Source: SAR116 cluster alpha proteobacterium HIMB100
GTDB taxonomy: Bacteria; Pseudomonadota; Alphaproteobacteria; Puniceispirillales; Puniceispirillaceae
DNA: 64,000 nt
NCBI GenBank assembly: GCA_000238815.2
Contig: AFXB01000007.1
Coordinates: 1 to 64,000, forward strand
Reading direction: 5' to 3'
The position numbers were made by a program, and so were the translations under genes. Positions 37,124-46,334 of this stretch are shown one piece after another. A model generated the notes under the pieces. That model did not search any database, had not been told where the DNA came from, and saw only the letters and a program-made list of their open reading frames with translations. How positions within the stretch are numbered: the first letter of the stretch is position 1; every line of letters starts with the position of its first letter.

Positions 37124-37621
37124 TTACATCAGATTCAAATCTGTCAGATCCCGTGACAACTTTGATAAGGTCGGCAGTTCAGACTGCAGCGACAGTGACC
37201 ACCCTGGCGTTGCCACAATCCCGATATGTGATCGGCGGGAAAACACATAGGCCCTGAATTTTTTAAGCGTATCATGGCCATTATATCCGCGTTGCCGTGT
37301 TCCCGTTTCAACAGAAGAAAAGGTAGGGGCCAAATTCCGGCGTCGACGCTCAGACTTAAAATGAACACGGAAGTAGCCAAATCCGGCCAGAAACTCACTG
37401 GCATTTTCATTGGCATCGACTTCAGCCAGAAACAAAAGCAGCAATTCTGCTGTCTTTTTGAATTCTGTAGGATGGATTTCAATATAACCGCTGCTTAACC
37501 CCCGAGAGAATTTCAGCGCCAGCTGTCCAAGTGATAAATCATGACGCAAAAAATGATTGGCAATATCGGCGACGACCGCGTCAAACATCCATGCTGGAAC
37601 ATAACGATCAGCAGCAGTCAT
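37124..37621 (-). CDS. Uncharacterised protein
   Basis: 165 residues, not recognised. Mixed charge, no signal peptide or membrane span; an Arg-rich middle (SERRRRNL, near residue 92). It is coupled to the winged-helix-like gene upstream by an ATGA overlap, so the two probably act together. Confidence 0.6.
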   Translation of the reverse strand: MTAADRYVPAWMFDAVVADIANHFLRHDLSLGQLALKFSRGLSSGYIEIHPTEFKKTAELLLLFLAEVDANENASEFLAGFGYFRVHFKSERRRRNLAPTFSSVETGTRQRGYNGHDTLKKFRAYVFSRRSHIGIVATPGWSLSLQSELPTLSKLSRDLTDLNLM

Positions 37622-38103
37622 GGCAGCAGTTTTGAAAATTTAGTCAGAAACGGGCGCAAAAGCTTACGTTCCTCGCCGTGGATATCCCCGACAATTTTTT
37701 GGTTATGGTCTGGCGTCGGCGCATAATGAACACCGCCATCATCACCAATCCGCAGCCAGCCTGTCTCACATAAGCGTTTAACCCGACGGCGAACCGTCTC
37801 AAACGGCAAGGCGGTGGACAGGCTGATAGCGGTAATGGTCAGCCGTTTATCCCTGGCATCCGCGTTAACATCTGCCAAACCGTCATGCCAGGCCTGAAAC
37901 GCCTGTTCAAACGTGTCTGTTTCAACATCTGTCTCTATGGTGGTCACCAGCAAATGGTGCCAACAAACGACCTGGACGATAATGGCATCACTTGGGTTTC
38001 CAAAAACTTCGTTTAGCTTTCGTGTTCTGGCAATCATCAGCATCAGCCAGTCAGGCCAGATAGCGGAGAAGTTTTCATCCAGTATTTCGTGAACATTCAC
38101 CAT
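37618..38103 (-). CDS. Uncharacterised winged-helix-like protein
   Basis: 161 residues, ATG start. The middle (RLTITAISLSTALPFETVRRRVKRLCETGWLRIGDDGGVHYAPT) reads as a MarR/Lrp-like winged helix with recognition helix and wing. The N-terminal part is helical (MLMIARTRKLNEVFG). No family name recognised. First gene of a two-gene operon; probably a regulator. Confidence 0.65.
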   Translation of the reverse strand: MVNVHEILDENFSAIWPDWLMLMIARTRKLNEVFGNPSDAIIVQVVCWHHLLVTTIETDVETDTFEQAFQAWHDGLADVNADARDKRLTITAISLSTALPFETVRRRVKRLCETGWLRIGDDGGVHYAPTPDHNQKIVGDIHGEERKLLRPFLTKFSKLLP

Positions 38104-38279
38104 TTGTTACATGCTCAAAACATCTCTTCGCTGTATATGCTGAAACAAATTCAGAGCACTGAAAAGGCAAATTACTCATTTTGTGCACACAAATCGGGTA
38201 ATCTTGTGGTTGTTTTCCCTGAAAATCGTGAAAAACTATAGATCAGCCGGCCAGGACAAAACTGTGCAGGGGTGTGAAA

Positions 38280-38531
38280 ATGGTAAAAAAAGTCTGTTAT
38301 GGTGATGAGCTGACCGAGGTGAATACAGGGCATTTGTGGCAAGTCACTGGCTTGTCACTGAAAGGCGGCCTGCCGCATTTCACGATCAGCTGCAAACATC
38401 CAGGCCGGACAGACACAGATGTGGTGCTGTGCGAAAGCGGCTTGCTGATGCGGTTCAGCAAATCAGAAAAGCTGTCACAGCCTGTCTTCTCGATTGACCG
38501 CCTTGCCCGGTTTGTGCGGCCACAGTCTTGA
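38280..38531 (+). CDS. Small uncharacterised protein
   Basis: 83 residues from ATG 38280, which has AGGGG seven bases upstream (GTG at 38274 would add two residues). Hydrophilic with beta-rich pattern (HLWQVTGLSLKGGLPHFTISC). Not recognised; real coding is supported by the good ribosome site. Confidence 0.6.
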   Translation: MVKKVCYGDELTEVNTGHLWQVTGLSLKGGLPHFTISCKHPGRTDTDVVLCESGLLMRFSKSEKLSQPVFSIDRLARFVRPQS

Positions 38532-38552
38532 TAGTGATGTGGTTGTACAGGC

Positions 38553-38639
38553 CTAAGGCAGGCTTTGAATCCCCTGCCAGACAAAGATCACAAGCACCAC
38601 AATAATTGATGCGATCACCAGCTTTTGTAACAGATTCAT
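38553..38639 (-). CDS. 28-residue single-span membrane protein
   Basis: A very short gene: MNLLQKLVIASIIVVLVIF, then VWQGIQSLP and a stop. AAGGGG lies ten bases before the ATG. A short basic N-terminus plus one hydrophobic helix (residues 7-21) fits a small membrane protein. Function unknown; the reading frame, ribosome site and amphipathic ends make it more than chance. Confidence 0.55.
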   Translation of the reverse strand: MNLLQKLVIASIIVVLVIFVWQGIQSLP

Positions 38640-38809
38640 ATTTGGCCCCTTGCCTCATCATCTCACAATATAGAACGGCTGCTCACATTATGGACTGATT
38701 GTACCCGCCGCATCAAGTCTGATCACGGCAAAACCGCCTGTCAGCTTTCCAAACCAGCAAAGCCAGCCTACACTCAACCCCAGCTCAATCCAAAAAGAGG
38801 TCTGCTATC

Positions 38810-39610
38810 ATGGCTGCATACGCGCTTTCACAAGATACCATCACTCAGTTCAGTACTGACGGCGTTATCGTTCTGCGCGGCCTGTTCACTGACCATATGG
38901 CACTGATTGCAGAGGCGATTGACCAGAATATGGCCAGCCCCGGGCCCTATGCGGCGGAAAATCTGCTTCCTGGTGAATCCGGCCGGTTTTTTGATGATTA
39001 CTGTAACTGGCAGCGGATACCGGCTCTGCGTGAAGTGATCTACACATCAGAGGCTGGCCGGGTGGCCGCCGCGCTGATGCGCTCACACACGGCCCAGCTG
39101 TTTCATGATCATGTTCTGGTCAAAGAGCCGGGCACAGCCAAACCCACCCCCTGGCATCAGGACAGCCCCTATTATTTTGTTGAAGGGGCCCAGACTCTCA
39201 GCTTCTGGATACCGGTTGAGCCAGTAGAAGAGGCAACGCTGCGTTGTGTGAAAGGCTCGCATAAATGGGACAGGCCTGTGCGGCCGACCAGATGGCTGAA
39301 AGAAGATAATTTCTACGCAGATACAGATACATATATGCCTATTCCTGATCCAGATTCTGAAGATATGAATATCGCCGAATGGGCATTGGCACCAGGTGAT
39401 GCGGTGGCGTTTGATTTTCGCATTCTGCATGGGGCGCGCGGCAATCATACAGACCGGCGGCGGCGGGCGTTGTCGTTGCGGTTTGTTGGTGATGATGCGG
39501 TCTATGTGGACCGGCCGGGCCGTACCTCACCGCCTTTCCCGGGCCATGGCATGATACCTGGTCAACGCCTGCGAACGGACTGGTTTCCGCATATCTGGCC
39601 ACAGCAATAA
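38810..39610 (+). CDS. Phytanoyl-CoA dioxygenase-family oxygenase
   Basis: 266 residues, Fe(II)/2-oxoglutarate oxygenase fold. Iron ligands His116 and Asp118 in WHQDSPYY and distal His207 in RILHGARGN; a later Arg (about 219) would bind 2-oxoglutarate. The family hydroxylates many small substrates, and such genes are abundant in marine alphaproteobacteria. No neighbour indicates the substrate. Confidence 0.88.
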   Translation: MAAYALSQDTITQFSTDGVIVLRGLFTDHMALIAEAIDQNMASPGPYAAENLLPGESGRFFDDYCNWQRIPALREVIYTSEAGRVAAALMRSHTAQLFHDHVLVKEPGTAKPTPWHQDSPYYFVEGAQTLSFWIPVEPVEEATLRCVKGSHKWDRPVRPTRWLKEDNFYADTDTYMPIPDPDSEDMNIAEWALAPGDAVAFDFRILHGARGNHTDRRRRALSLRFVGDDAVYVDRPGRTSPPFPGHGMIPGQRLRTDWFPHIWPQQ

Positions 39611-39634
39611 GATGGGCGGGCCCCGCCCCTCACC

Positions 39635-41145
39635 TCAGGCGATCTCAAACACAGCCCATGTCAGATCGTCTGTGAAATCTTCCAGCATCATAATAGTCAC
39701 ATCATCGCCCAAACTGGCTGTGCCCTTGGTGTCATAAATCAGCGTTTCTTGCTTTGTGTTGTCATTGGTTGCACTGGTCTGTGAGAAATAGCTGCCCAGG
39801 CCCCACCTGATTTCCGCCGCGTCTGCCAGGGCGGCCAGTTTTTCAGCCCTGCTCGTTTTGGCGTTAATGGCCGTGATATCCGCCTGATCAAGGTCAATCA
39901 GCAACCTGTCCCCTTCACCCGGATTGAAATCTGTTACCACGTCAAAAAAGGTTTTCGTGCCACCAAGGGTGAATTTATCTGCCCCTGCGCCGCCGGTCAG
40001 GATATGCCCGCCGGTCAGCACATCATCCCCTTCAAAGCCAAAGATGCGCTGTGTTGTCGCCGTACCGGTCAGATTGTCATTGCCTGTCGTGCCTGCGGTA
40101 ATCTGATCAAGCAGCAGATAGAGGGCTGTGGTAATGAAATTGCTTGTGGCAAGAGTGCATGTATAGCCCTTTAATATGGCCAGAATATCGGCCCCCTTGG
40201 TCAGCAGAACCGTATCGCTTCCCGCTTGGCCAAAATAGATATCGCTTAAAGCCCCAATATCTAGCTTATCACCTGTGGCAAAGTCAGTAATGATATCGGC
40301 CTCAGCCAGCTTGTCACTTTCTGCGCTCAGAATAAAGGTGTCATTGCCCACCCTGCCGGTCAGCGTGTCCTTACCCAGCCCGCCGTCAAGGGTGTCATTG
40401 CCTGTGCCGCCGGTGAGGGTATCGTTGCCTTCAAATGCGAATATTTTTGTCCGGCTGTCTGTCAGTGAAAGCTGATCATCGCCTGTTGTAACGATCACAA
40501 GCCTTGTTAAGGACACGAGTGTATCTGAAGAAGTTTTGAATATCCTGTCAAAATAGACATTTGAATAATTGATTATTTGTACAAATGCCCGGCCTTCAGC
40601 ATTCATCAATGTCATTCTGTCGCCATAAGAATAATCAAACCAGATTTCTTTAAGATCGCCTATATCCAATGTAACCAGATGTCCGTATGAATGTTTAGCC
40701 GTGTCTGTTTCTGAAAGCAGACGGCTTCCCTCTGTGTCCAGCTTCACGGTCACATTATGCCCCTTTGTCAGGATATAGGTGTCCGTCCCCTTGCCGCCGT
40801 CCAGAATATCATCCCCGTCCCCACCCTTCAGAACTACCCCGTCGAACAAACCAAGCAGAATATCATCGCCGTCTGAGCCTGTTACTGTGCTGTCAGCTGA
40901 TGCAGGAACAAGTACTTCACTGAGGTTTACCGTTCCGCTTTGTGATATAAAATCATCAGCATCCAGGGGTATAGTCTGGTTGTCAAAATCTTTCAGAACA
41001 GCCATGAAAGACAGATATTCACGACTGCCGAACCATTCAATCGAACTTTGCCGGTACAAGATAAGATCATCGCCGGACTGCACCCAGAATACACTTTTTG
41101 CGTTCCCGATATTAATTTGATCGCCTTTTGTGAAATCGGCTATAA
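39635..41145 (-). pseudogene. RTX/hemolysin-type calcium-binding repeat gene, apparently 5'-truncated
   Basis: Encodes 482 residues or more with nonapeptide GGxGxDxx repeats (GGDGDDILDGG, GGTGNDTLDGG, GGAGADKF) that bind calcium in secreted proteins; the C-terminal end fits a type I secretion signal. The first usable start is GTG 41083, with no ribosome site, yet the coding pattern clearly continues upstream (VIADFTKGDQINIG just before it). The frame meets a TAA at 41,183-41,185 with no ATG, GTG or TTG on the way. The N-terminus thus seems lost, probably by deletion next to the acyl-CoA ligase gene. It may still be translated weakly from GTG 41083. Confidence 0.6.
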
Positions 41146-41193
41146 CCGGTGCTTCCCGATGTGTCCTTGTTCTGCAGGTGTTTTATCGGCGCC

Positions 41194-42954
41194 TTAAGGG
41201 GTGCGGTAGAGCCCCGCCAGCCGGTCTTCATAAACCTGGCTCACCACATGACGCCTGACTTTCAATGTCGGGGTCATCTGGCTGTTCTCAACCGAAAAGG
41301 CTTCATTGGCAATCAGGAAATGGCGCACCCGCTCATACCCCGACAGGCGCGCCTCGGCCCGGCGGATGGCCGCCCCAATTTTTGCCGTCTGTTCTGCCTT
41401 ATCCAGGGCCGCCAGCTCATCAGCCGGCACAATCACCGCGACCAAATGCGGCCGCTTATCGCCCCAGACCATGATTTGCGCTATTTCCGGCTCAATCCCA
41501 TATTCGGCCTCGACTTTGGTCGGGGCGATATTATCACCGCCCGAATTCACGATCATATCCTTTTTGCGGCCGGTAATGGTGATATAGCCATCGCCGTCAA
41601 TCGTCGCAATGTCCCCCGTATGCAACCATCCCTTAACAAGGGTCTCTTCTGTTGCCGCCTGATTGCGCCAATAGCCTTTCATCAGGCAGTCACCTCTGGC
41701 CAACAGCTCGCCATCCTCGCCCAGCTTCACCTCTACCCCGTCTACGGCCGGACCAACCGTTTCAATACGGATACGCCCCGGGCGGTTGGCCGAGATCAGA
41801 GGAGAAGCTTCGGTCTGGCCATAGCCTTGCAGAATATTCACCCCCAGAGCCAGAAAAAACGTCCCGATATCCGGGTTCAGCGCGGCCCCGCCTGACACAA
41901 AATACGCCAGCCGCCCGCCAAAACGCTGCCGCACTTTTTTGCGCACCAGCCCCTCCAGCAGCTTATCCAGAACCAGCTCTGCCACGCCCAGCCTCTTACA
42001 AGCCAGCTTTTTGCGGCCCAGCCGGACCGCCGCGGCAAACAGCTTTGCCGAAAGCCCACCCTTTGCGGCCACACCTTTGGTGATGCGATCATGCAACAGC
42101 TCATAAAGCCGGGGAACAGCGGTCATTAATGTTGGTTTTACTTCAGCCAGATTGGCCGATATCTTGTCCCGTCCTTCACAATACCAGACCTCTGCTGCCA
42201 TCTGCACAGGCAGATGCAGACCGGCGGTATGCTCATAGGCATGTGACAAGGGCAGCAGGCTGAGGAAGACCGCACCCTGTTCTGCCCTGCCTTCAGCCAG
42301 CAGAACAAAAGCAGCGTCAATATTGGCTTGTATGGATTTATGGGTCAGCAAAACCGCTTTCGGCCGCCCGCCAGTTCCGGAGGTATAAATCAGGCAGGCC
42401 GGGTCTTCTTCATCTGCCGGGTAAATTATCTCCTCCAACAGAACCGCCTCTCCGGAAACAGCGGTAATCTCGTCAAACAGATGCACGTCCAGCCCCTCAG
42501 GGGGCTCCTGGGCCTCTGTCAGCGGATCCATACAGATAATATTTGTAATCCTGTCCTGTTCAGCCAGAACAGTAAACAGGGTATCAGCTATCTTGCCACC
42601 AGAGCAGATCACCAGCTTTGCCTCAGAATGGCTGACCAGATAGGCATGATCATCAGCTGTATTGGTTGTATATGCCGGAACTACAACCGCTCCCATGGTC
42701 ATAATCGCCAGATCGGCAACAGCCCAGCTGACCCGGTTTTCCCCGCACAACACCACATGGTCACCGGGTTTCAGCCCAAGCGTTTTCAGATATCTGGCAA
42801 GGCGGCTGACCTGATCTGCTGTCTGCGTATAGCTCAGGCCGCGCCACTCGCCGCCCGTCTTTTCAAAAAATAACGGCTTATCGGGGTGAAGGCGGGCCTG
42901 TTCGGCAAACCGCCTGACCAGATGCGCTGGCTGTGTTGAAAACGCGGTAAACAT
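41194..42954 (-). CDS. Long-chain acyl-CoA synthetase (AMP-binding)
   Basis: 586 residues from ATG 42954; its start forms TGATG with the upstream stop (a GTG one codon earlier also exists). AMP-binding motif YTSGTGGRPKAVLLTHKS, then GYGQTEASP and the C-terminal GWLHTGDIATIDGDGYITITGRKKDMIVNSGG. It activates fatty acids to CoA esters through an acyl-AMP. Noticeably GC-richer than the left half of the window. Confidence 0.9.
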   Translation of the reverse strand: MFTAFSTQPAHLVRRFAEQARLHPDKPLFFEKTGGEWRGLSYTQTADQVSRLARYLKTLGLKPGDHVVLCGENRVSWAVADLAIMTMGAVVVPAYTTNTADDHAYLVSHSEAKLVICSGGKIADTLFTVLAEQDRITNIICMDPLTEAQEPPEGLDVHLFDEITAVSGEAVLLEEIIYPADEEDPACLIYTSGTGGRPKAVLLTHKSIQANIDAAFVLLAEGRAEQGAVFLSLLPLSHAYEHTAGLHLPVQMAAEVWYCEGRDKISANLAEVKPTLMTAVPRLYELLHDRITKGVAAKGGLSAKLFAAAVRLGRKKLACKRLGVAELVLDKLLEGLVRKKVRQRFGGRLAYFVSGGAALNPDIGTFFLALGVNILQGYGQTEASPLISANRPGRIRIETVGPAVDGVEVKLGEDGELLARGDCLMKGYWRNQAATEETLVKGWLHTGDIATIDGDGYITITGRKKDMIVNSGGDNIAPTKVEAEYGIEPEIAQIMVWGDKRPHLVAVIVPADELAALDKAEQTAKIGAAIRRAEARLSGYERVRHFLIANEAFSVENSQMTPTLKVRRHVVSQVYEDRLAGLYRTP

Positions 42955-43475
42955 CACACAGCCTCTGCTTGTTGTGCCAGCAATTTATCAGCCTTGATAA
43001 AGGCGGTCAGCTTGGCCTGGCCGGGCTGTAGTTCGGCAAAGACTGTCGCCAGCTCTAAAACCGCCGCACAGCTGGTCGGCATATGTACACAATCAGGGGT
43101 AAGTTCTTCTTCGGCAAGACACCAGTTCAAAAACATCACCAACCCGGGATTATGGGCAATTACAACCACACAATCAATATTCTGATCCACCTGCCTCACC
43201 GCCCTGCACAGCGTATTTACCCCGCTCTCATACAAACTGTCCTGAAAATCCACATTACATTCCGGCCAATGGGGGCGGGCCAATTCAAATGTTTGCTGAG
43301 TGCGAACCGCCGAAGAACACAAAACAGAAGCTCCGGCACCAACAAACCGGCTGATCTCTGTGGCCACAAGCGGCAAAGCGCGCTGGCCATGGCGCGACAC
43401 GGGTCTATTAAAATCAGACAATCCGCCAGCATCCCAGTCAGATTTGGCATGGCGAAGCAAAATAAGGCGCGGCAT
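42954..43475 (-). CDS. SixA-like histidine phosphatase
   Basis: 173 residues from ATG 43475, with AGAGG upstream. The RHG-type motif is LILLRHAKSDW with catalytic His, and a later HNPGL. SixA-like proteins remove phosphate from phosphohistidine (PtsP/NPr signalling). Operon with the acyl-CoA ligase. Confidence 0.85.
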   Translation of the reverse strand: MPRLILLRHAKSDWDAGGLSDFNRPVSRHGQRALPLVATEISRFVGAGASVLCSSAVRTQQTFELARPHWPECNVDFQDSLYESGVNTLCRAVRQVDQNIDCVVVIAHNPGLVMFLNWCLAEEELTPDCVHMPTSCAAVLELATVFAELQPGQAKLTAFIKADKLLAQQAEAV

Positions 43476-43573
43476 ATGACCTCTTTTGTTCAAGCTAGGC
43501 TGAAGTTATGGATATTCTGATAGGAAAGGCGAAAAAAGCAAGTCCTGATCCGCATCTGAGCCCTGATTAAGAC

Positions 43574-43603
43574 TTGTGAGATATAAAACTATCTTCGTAT
43601 AGT
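43574..43603 (+). promoter_or_regulatory. Possible promoter of cysK-sseA
   Basis: TTGTGA (43,574-43,579), 18-base spacer, TATAGT (43,598-43,603), about 60 bases before the cysK ATG. The -10 sits inside an ACTAT/ATAGT inverted repeat, which may be a binding site. Confidence 0.35.
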
Positions 43604-43663
43604 ATCGATGCAGACCAGCGACAGAATTTTATCCATGAACTTTGAAAAGAATGAGCCTGACAC

Positions 43664-44674
43664 ATGCATCCCGCTTCTGATTTCAGTGCACTTATCGGCA
43701 ACACCCCGCTTATCCGTTTGAACAGCTTGTCTGACCTGACCGGATGCGAGATTTACGGCAAAGCCGAATTCATGAATCCGGGCGGATCTGTAAAAGACCG
43801 GGCTGCAAAGGCGATTATCGACCATGCTGAGGCCACTGGCCAGCTGAAGGCTGGTGGCACAATCGTCGAAGGCACGGCCGGAAATACAGGCATCAGCTTA
43901 ACGCTCGTCGGGCGGGCCAGAGGCTATAAATCTGTAATTGTAATGCCGGAAACACAAAGCCAGGAAAAAAAGGATGTTTTGCGTGTCTGTGGTGCAGATT
44001 TGCGACTGGTTCCGGCGGTCCCTTATCGCGATCCAAATAATTATGTGCGCTACTCTGAGCGGCTGGCAAATGAGCTGGCAGACAACACCGCAGAGGGCGT
44101 CATCTGGGCCAATCAATTTGATAATGTGGCTAATCGTGACGGCCATTTCAACACAACCGGACCTGAATTCTGGGACCAGACAGACGGCCGTATAAATGGC
44201 TTTATCTGTGCAGTGGGATCAGGTGGCACATTGGCAGGCACTGCGATGTATCTGAAATCAAAAAACAAAGATATTCGGATCGGGCTTGCTGACCCAATGG
44301 GTTCAGCCCTTTACCATCATTACACTCATGGCAGCCTGAAGGCTGAAGGCGGGTCAGTATCTGAAGGCATCGGCCAAGGCCGGATCACCGCTAATCTGGC
44401 TGATGCGCCTGTGGACAGAGCCTATCAGATCAGTGATGCCGAAGCGCTGCCCCTGATGTTTGAGCTGATGGAAAAAGAGGGGCTGTATCTGGGCGGGTCG
44501 AGCGCAATTAATGTCGCCGGAGCCTATCATATGGCCAAAGATATGGGCCCGGGTCATGTTATCTGCACTATCTTGTGTGATTCTGGTCAGCGTTATCAGT
44601 CTAAAATCTGGAATCCGGCTTTCCTGCGGGAAAAAAACTTGCCGGTACCGGCATGGCTTGAAGGAGAGGCGTAA
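43664..44674 (+). CDS. cysK: Cysteine synthase-like PLP enzyme
   Basis: 336 residues. PLP-lysine Lys44 in NPGGSVKDRAA, phosphate loop EGTAGNTGISL and C-terminal GGSSAINVAGA. O-acetylserine sulfhydrylase fold; the ETQSQEKKDVLRVCGA segment also resembles cystathionine beta-synthase-like members. It builds cysteine from O-acetylserine and sulfide. Its stop overlaps the sseA start by one base (TAATG). Confidence 0.88.
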   Translation: MHPASDFSALIGNTPLIRLNSLSDLTGCEIYGKAEFMNPGGSVKDRAAKAIIDHAEATGQLKAGGTIVEGTAGNTGISLTLVGRARGYKSVIVMPETQSQEKKDVLRVCGADLRLVPAVPYRDPNNYVRYSERLANELADNTAEGVIWANQFDNVANRDGHFNTTGPEFWDQTDGRINGFICAVGSGGTLAGTAMYLKSKNKDIRIGLADPMGSALYHHYTHGSLKAEGGSVSEGIGQGRITANLADAPVDRAYQISDAEALPLMFELMEKEGLYLGGSSAINVAGAYHMAKDMGPGHVICTILCDSGQRYQSKIWNPAFLREKNLPVPAWLEGEA

Positions 44675-45513
44675 TGCAGACAACACTCGTTACTGTGGAC
44701 TGGCTTCTGTCCCGGTCTGATACAAATATTCTGATTTTTGATGCAAGCTACTTCCTTCCCACTATGGGACGCGATGGACGCACAGAATATGACAAGGCCC
44801 ATATTCCGGGGGCTGTGTTTTTTGATATTGACGGCATTAAGGATGAAACCTCTGCGCTGCCGCACATGATCCCGTCCGCTGAGGTGTTTCAGGCGACAAT
44901 GCGTATGCTTGGCCTGCGCGACGGCCAACAAATTGTGGTTTATGATGATTCTCCGTTTCTGTCGTCTGCCCGGGCATGGTGGATGTTGCGTTATTTTGGC
45001 CATTTGCCGGTGGCTGTTCTGGATGGCGGCTTGCGTGCCTGGCGCGAGGCAGGTGGTGCGCTGACAAGCAATGTCCCTGCCCTGTCAGCTGGCAATTTCA
45101 CCGCCACTGCACCTGCTGAAGCGGATGTGATCACCTTTGCTGAACTTGAAGCGGCCGTGCGTACCGGCACAGCTGATCAGATCCTTGATGCACGGGCGGC
45201 AAACCGCTTTGCCGGTCAGGCCGCTGAACCGCGCCCGGGCCTGCGTGCAGGTCATATTCCAGGATCACTTAACCTGCCCATTAGCGATATTCTGAATACA
45301 GATACTGGCAAGCTGAAGTCTGCTGAACAGTTATCCACACTATTTGCTGCTGCCGGGCTGGATATGCATCAGCCAGCTGTGACCACATGCGGCTCAGGCG
45401 TGACTGCTGCCGGGCTGACATTGGCTCTGGCGATTTTGGGTAAAACAGATATCCGGCTTTATGACGGCTCATGGTCTGAATGGGGCGCTTCTGACGCCCC
45501 GATTGAGACCTGA
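44674..45513 (+). CDS. sseA: 3-mercaptopyruvate/thiosulfate sulfurtransferase
   Basis: 279 residues, two rhodanese domains. The catalytic loop Cys239-Gly-Ser-Gly-Val-Thr is of the mercaptopyruvate type. Coupled to cysK; together they link cysteine synthesis and sulfane-sulfur release in the cytoplasm. Confidence 0.92.
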   Translation: MQTTLVTVDWLLSRSDTNILIFDASYFLPTMGRDGRTEYDKAHIPGAVFFDIDGIKDETSALPHMIPSAEVFQATMRMLGLRDGQQIVVYDDSPFLSSARAWWMLRYFGHLPVAVLDGGLRAWREAGGALTSNVPALSAGNFTATAPAEADVITFAELEAAVRTGTADQILDARAANRFAGQAAEPRPGLRAGHIPGSLNLPISDILNTDTGKLKSAEQLSTLFAAAGLDMHQPAVTTCGSGVTAAGLTLALAILGKTDIRLYDGSWSEWGASDAPIET

Positions 45514-45529
45514 GATAAACACCTGTTGC

Positions 45530-46306
45530 TTAATGATCCAGGATCTGGCTCAGGAACAGCTTGGTGCGGTCTGACTGCGGATTGTTGAAGAAAGCCTCTG
45601 GCTCATTCTGTTCAACAATCTGTCCTTCATCCATGAAAATCACCCGGTTTGCAACCTTGCGGGCAAAGCCCATCTCATGGGTGACACAAATCATGGACAT
45701 GCCGTCTTCAGCCAGAGACACCATGGTGTCCAGAACTTCTTTAATCATTTCCGGGTCAAGTGCAGATGTCGGCTCATCAAACAGCATCAGCTTAGGTTCC
45801 ATGCATAATGATCTTGCAATCGCCACACGCTGCTGCTGGCCGCCAGATAACTGGCCGGGATATTTATGGGCCTGTTCCGGGATTTTGACCCGCTCCAGAT
45901 ATTTCATCGCAATTTCTTCAGCATCCGCCTTAGGCATCTTGCGCACCCAAATCGGAGCCAATGTGCAATTCTCCAGGATAGTTAAATGCGGGAACAAATT
46001 GAAATGCTGGAACACCATCCCCACATCACGGCGGATTTCATCAATATTCTTCAAATCATTATTCAGGGTGATGCCCTGCACGGTGATATCCCCGTCCTGA
46101 TGTTCTTCCAGGCGGTTCAGGCATCGGATCAATGTTGACTTACCAGAACCTGACGGCCCGCAAATCACAATCCGCTCACCTTTATGAACGGTCAGATTGA
46201 TATCGCGCAGCACATGGAAACTGCCATACCATTTATTGACAGCCTGCATTGAGATCATCACCTCATCACTGACGTTCATTTTTGATGCTGCTGTTTTTCC
46301 AGCCAT
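45530..46306 (-). CDS. aapP: Amino acid ABC transporter ATPase
   Basis: 258 residues. Walker [10 protein letters not shown], signature [14 protein letters not shown], Walker [14 protein letters not shown], His-switch [11 protein letters not shown]. Polar amino acid (GlnQ/AapP) group. Last gene of the aapJQMP operon. The only amino-acid ABC ATPase in the window, so it may also power the island's aapJQM set. Confidence 0.94.
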   Translation of the reverse strand: MAGKTAASKMNVSDEVMISMQAVNKWYGSFHVLRDINLTVHKGERIVICGPSGSGKSTLIRCLNRLEEHQDGDITVQGITLNNDLKNIDEIRRDVGMVFQHFNLFPHLTILENCTLAPIWVRKMPKADAEEIAMKYLERVKIPEQAHKYPGQLSGGQQQRVAIARSLCMEPKLMLFDEPTSALDPEMIKEVLDTMVSLAEDGMSMICVTHEMGFARKVANRVIFMDEGQIVEQNEPEAFFNNPQSDRTKLFLSQILDH

Positions 46307-46334
46307 AATCAGCTCCTGTTTGACTGAACCTGCC

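Noticed and set aside
37015-37257. 80-codon plus-strand frame
   Set aside because: Runs through a strong terminator and overlaps the antisense gene; no ribosome site.
41149-41895. Plus-strand frame of 248 codons opposite the acyl-CoA ligase
   Set aside because: Antisense to strong AMP-binding motifs; composition typical of a GC-rich shadow.
45561-46100. Plus-strand frame opposite aapP
   Set aside because: Antisense to Walker motifs of a clear ATPase.
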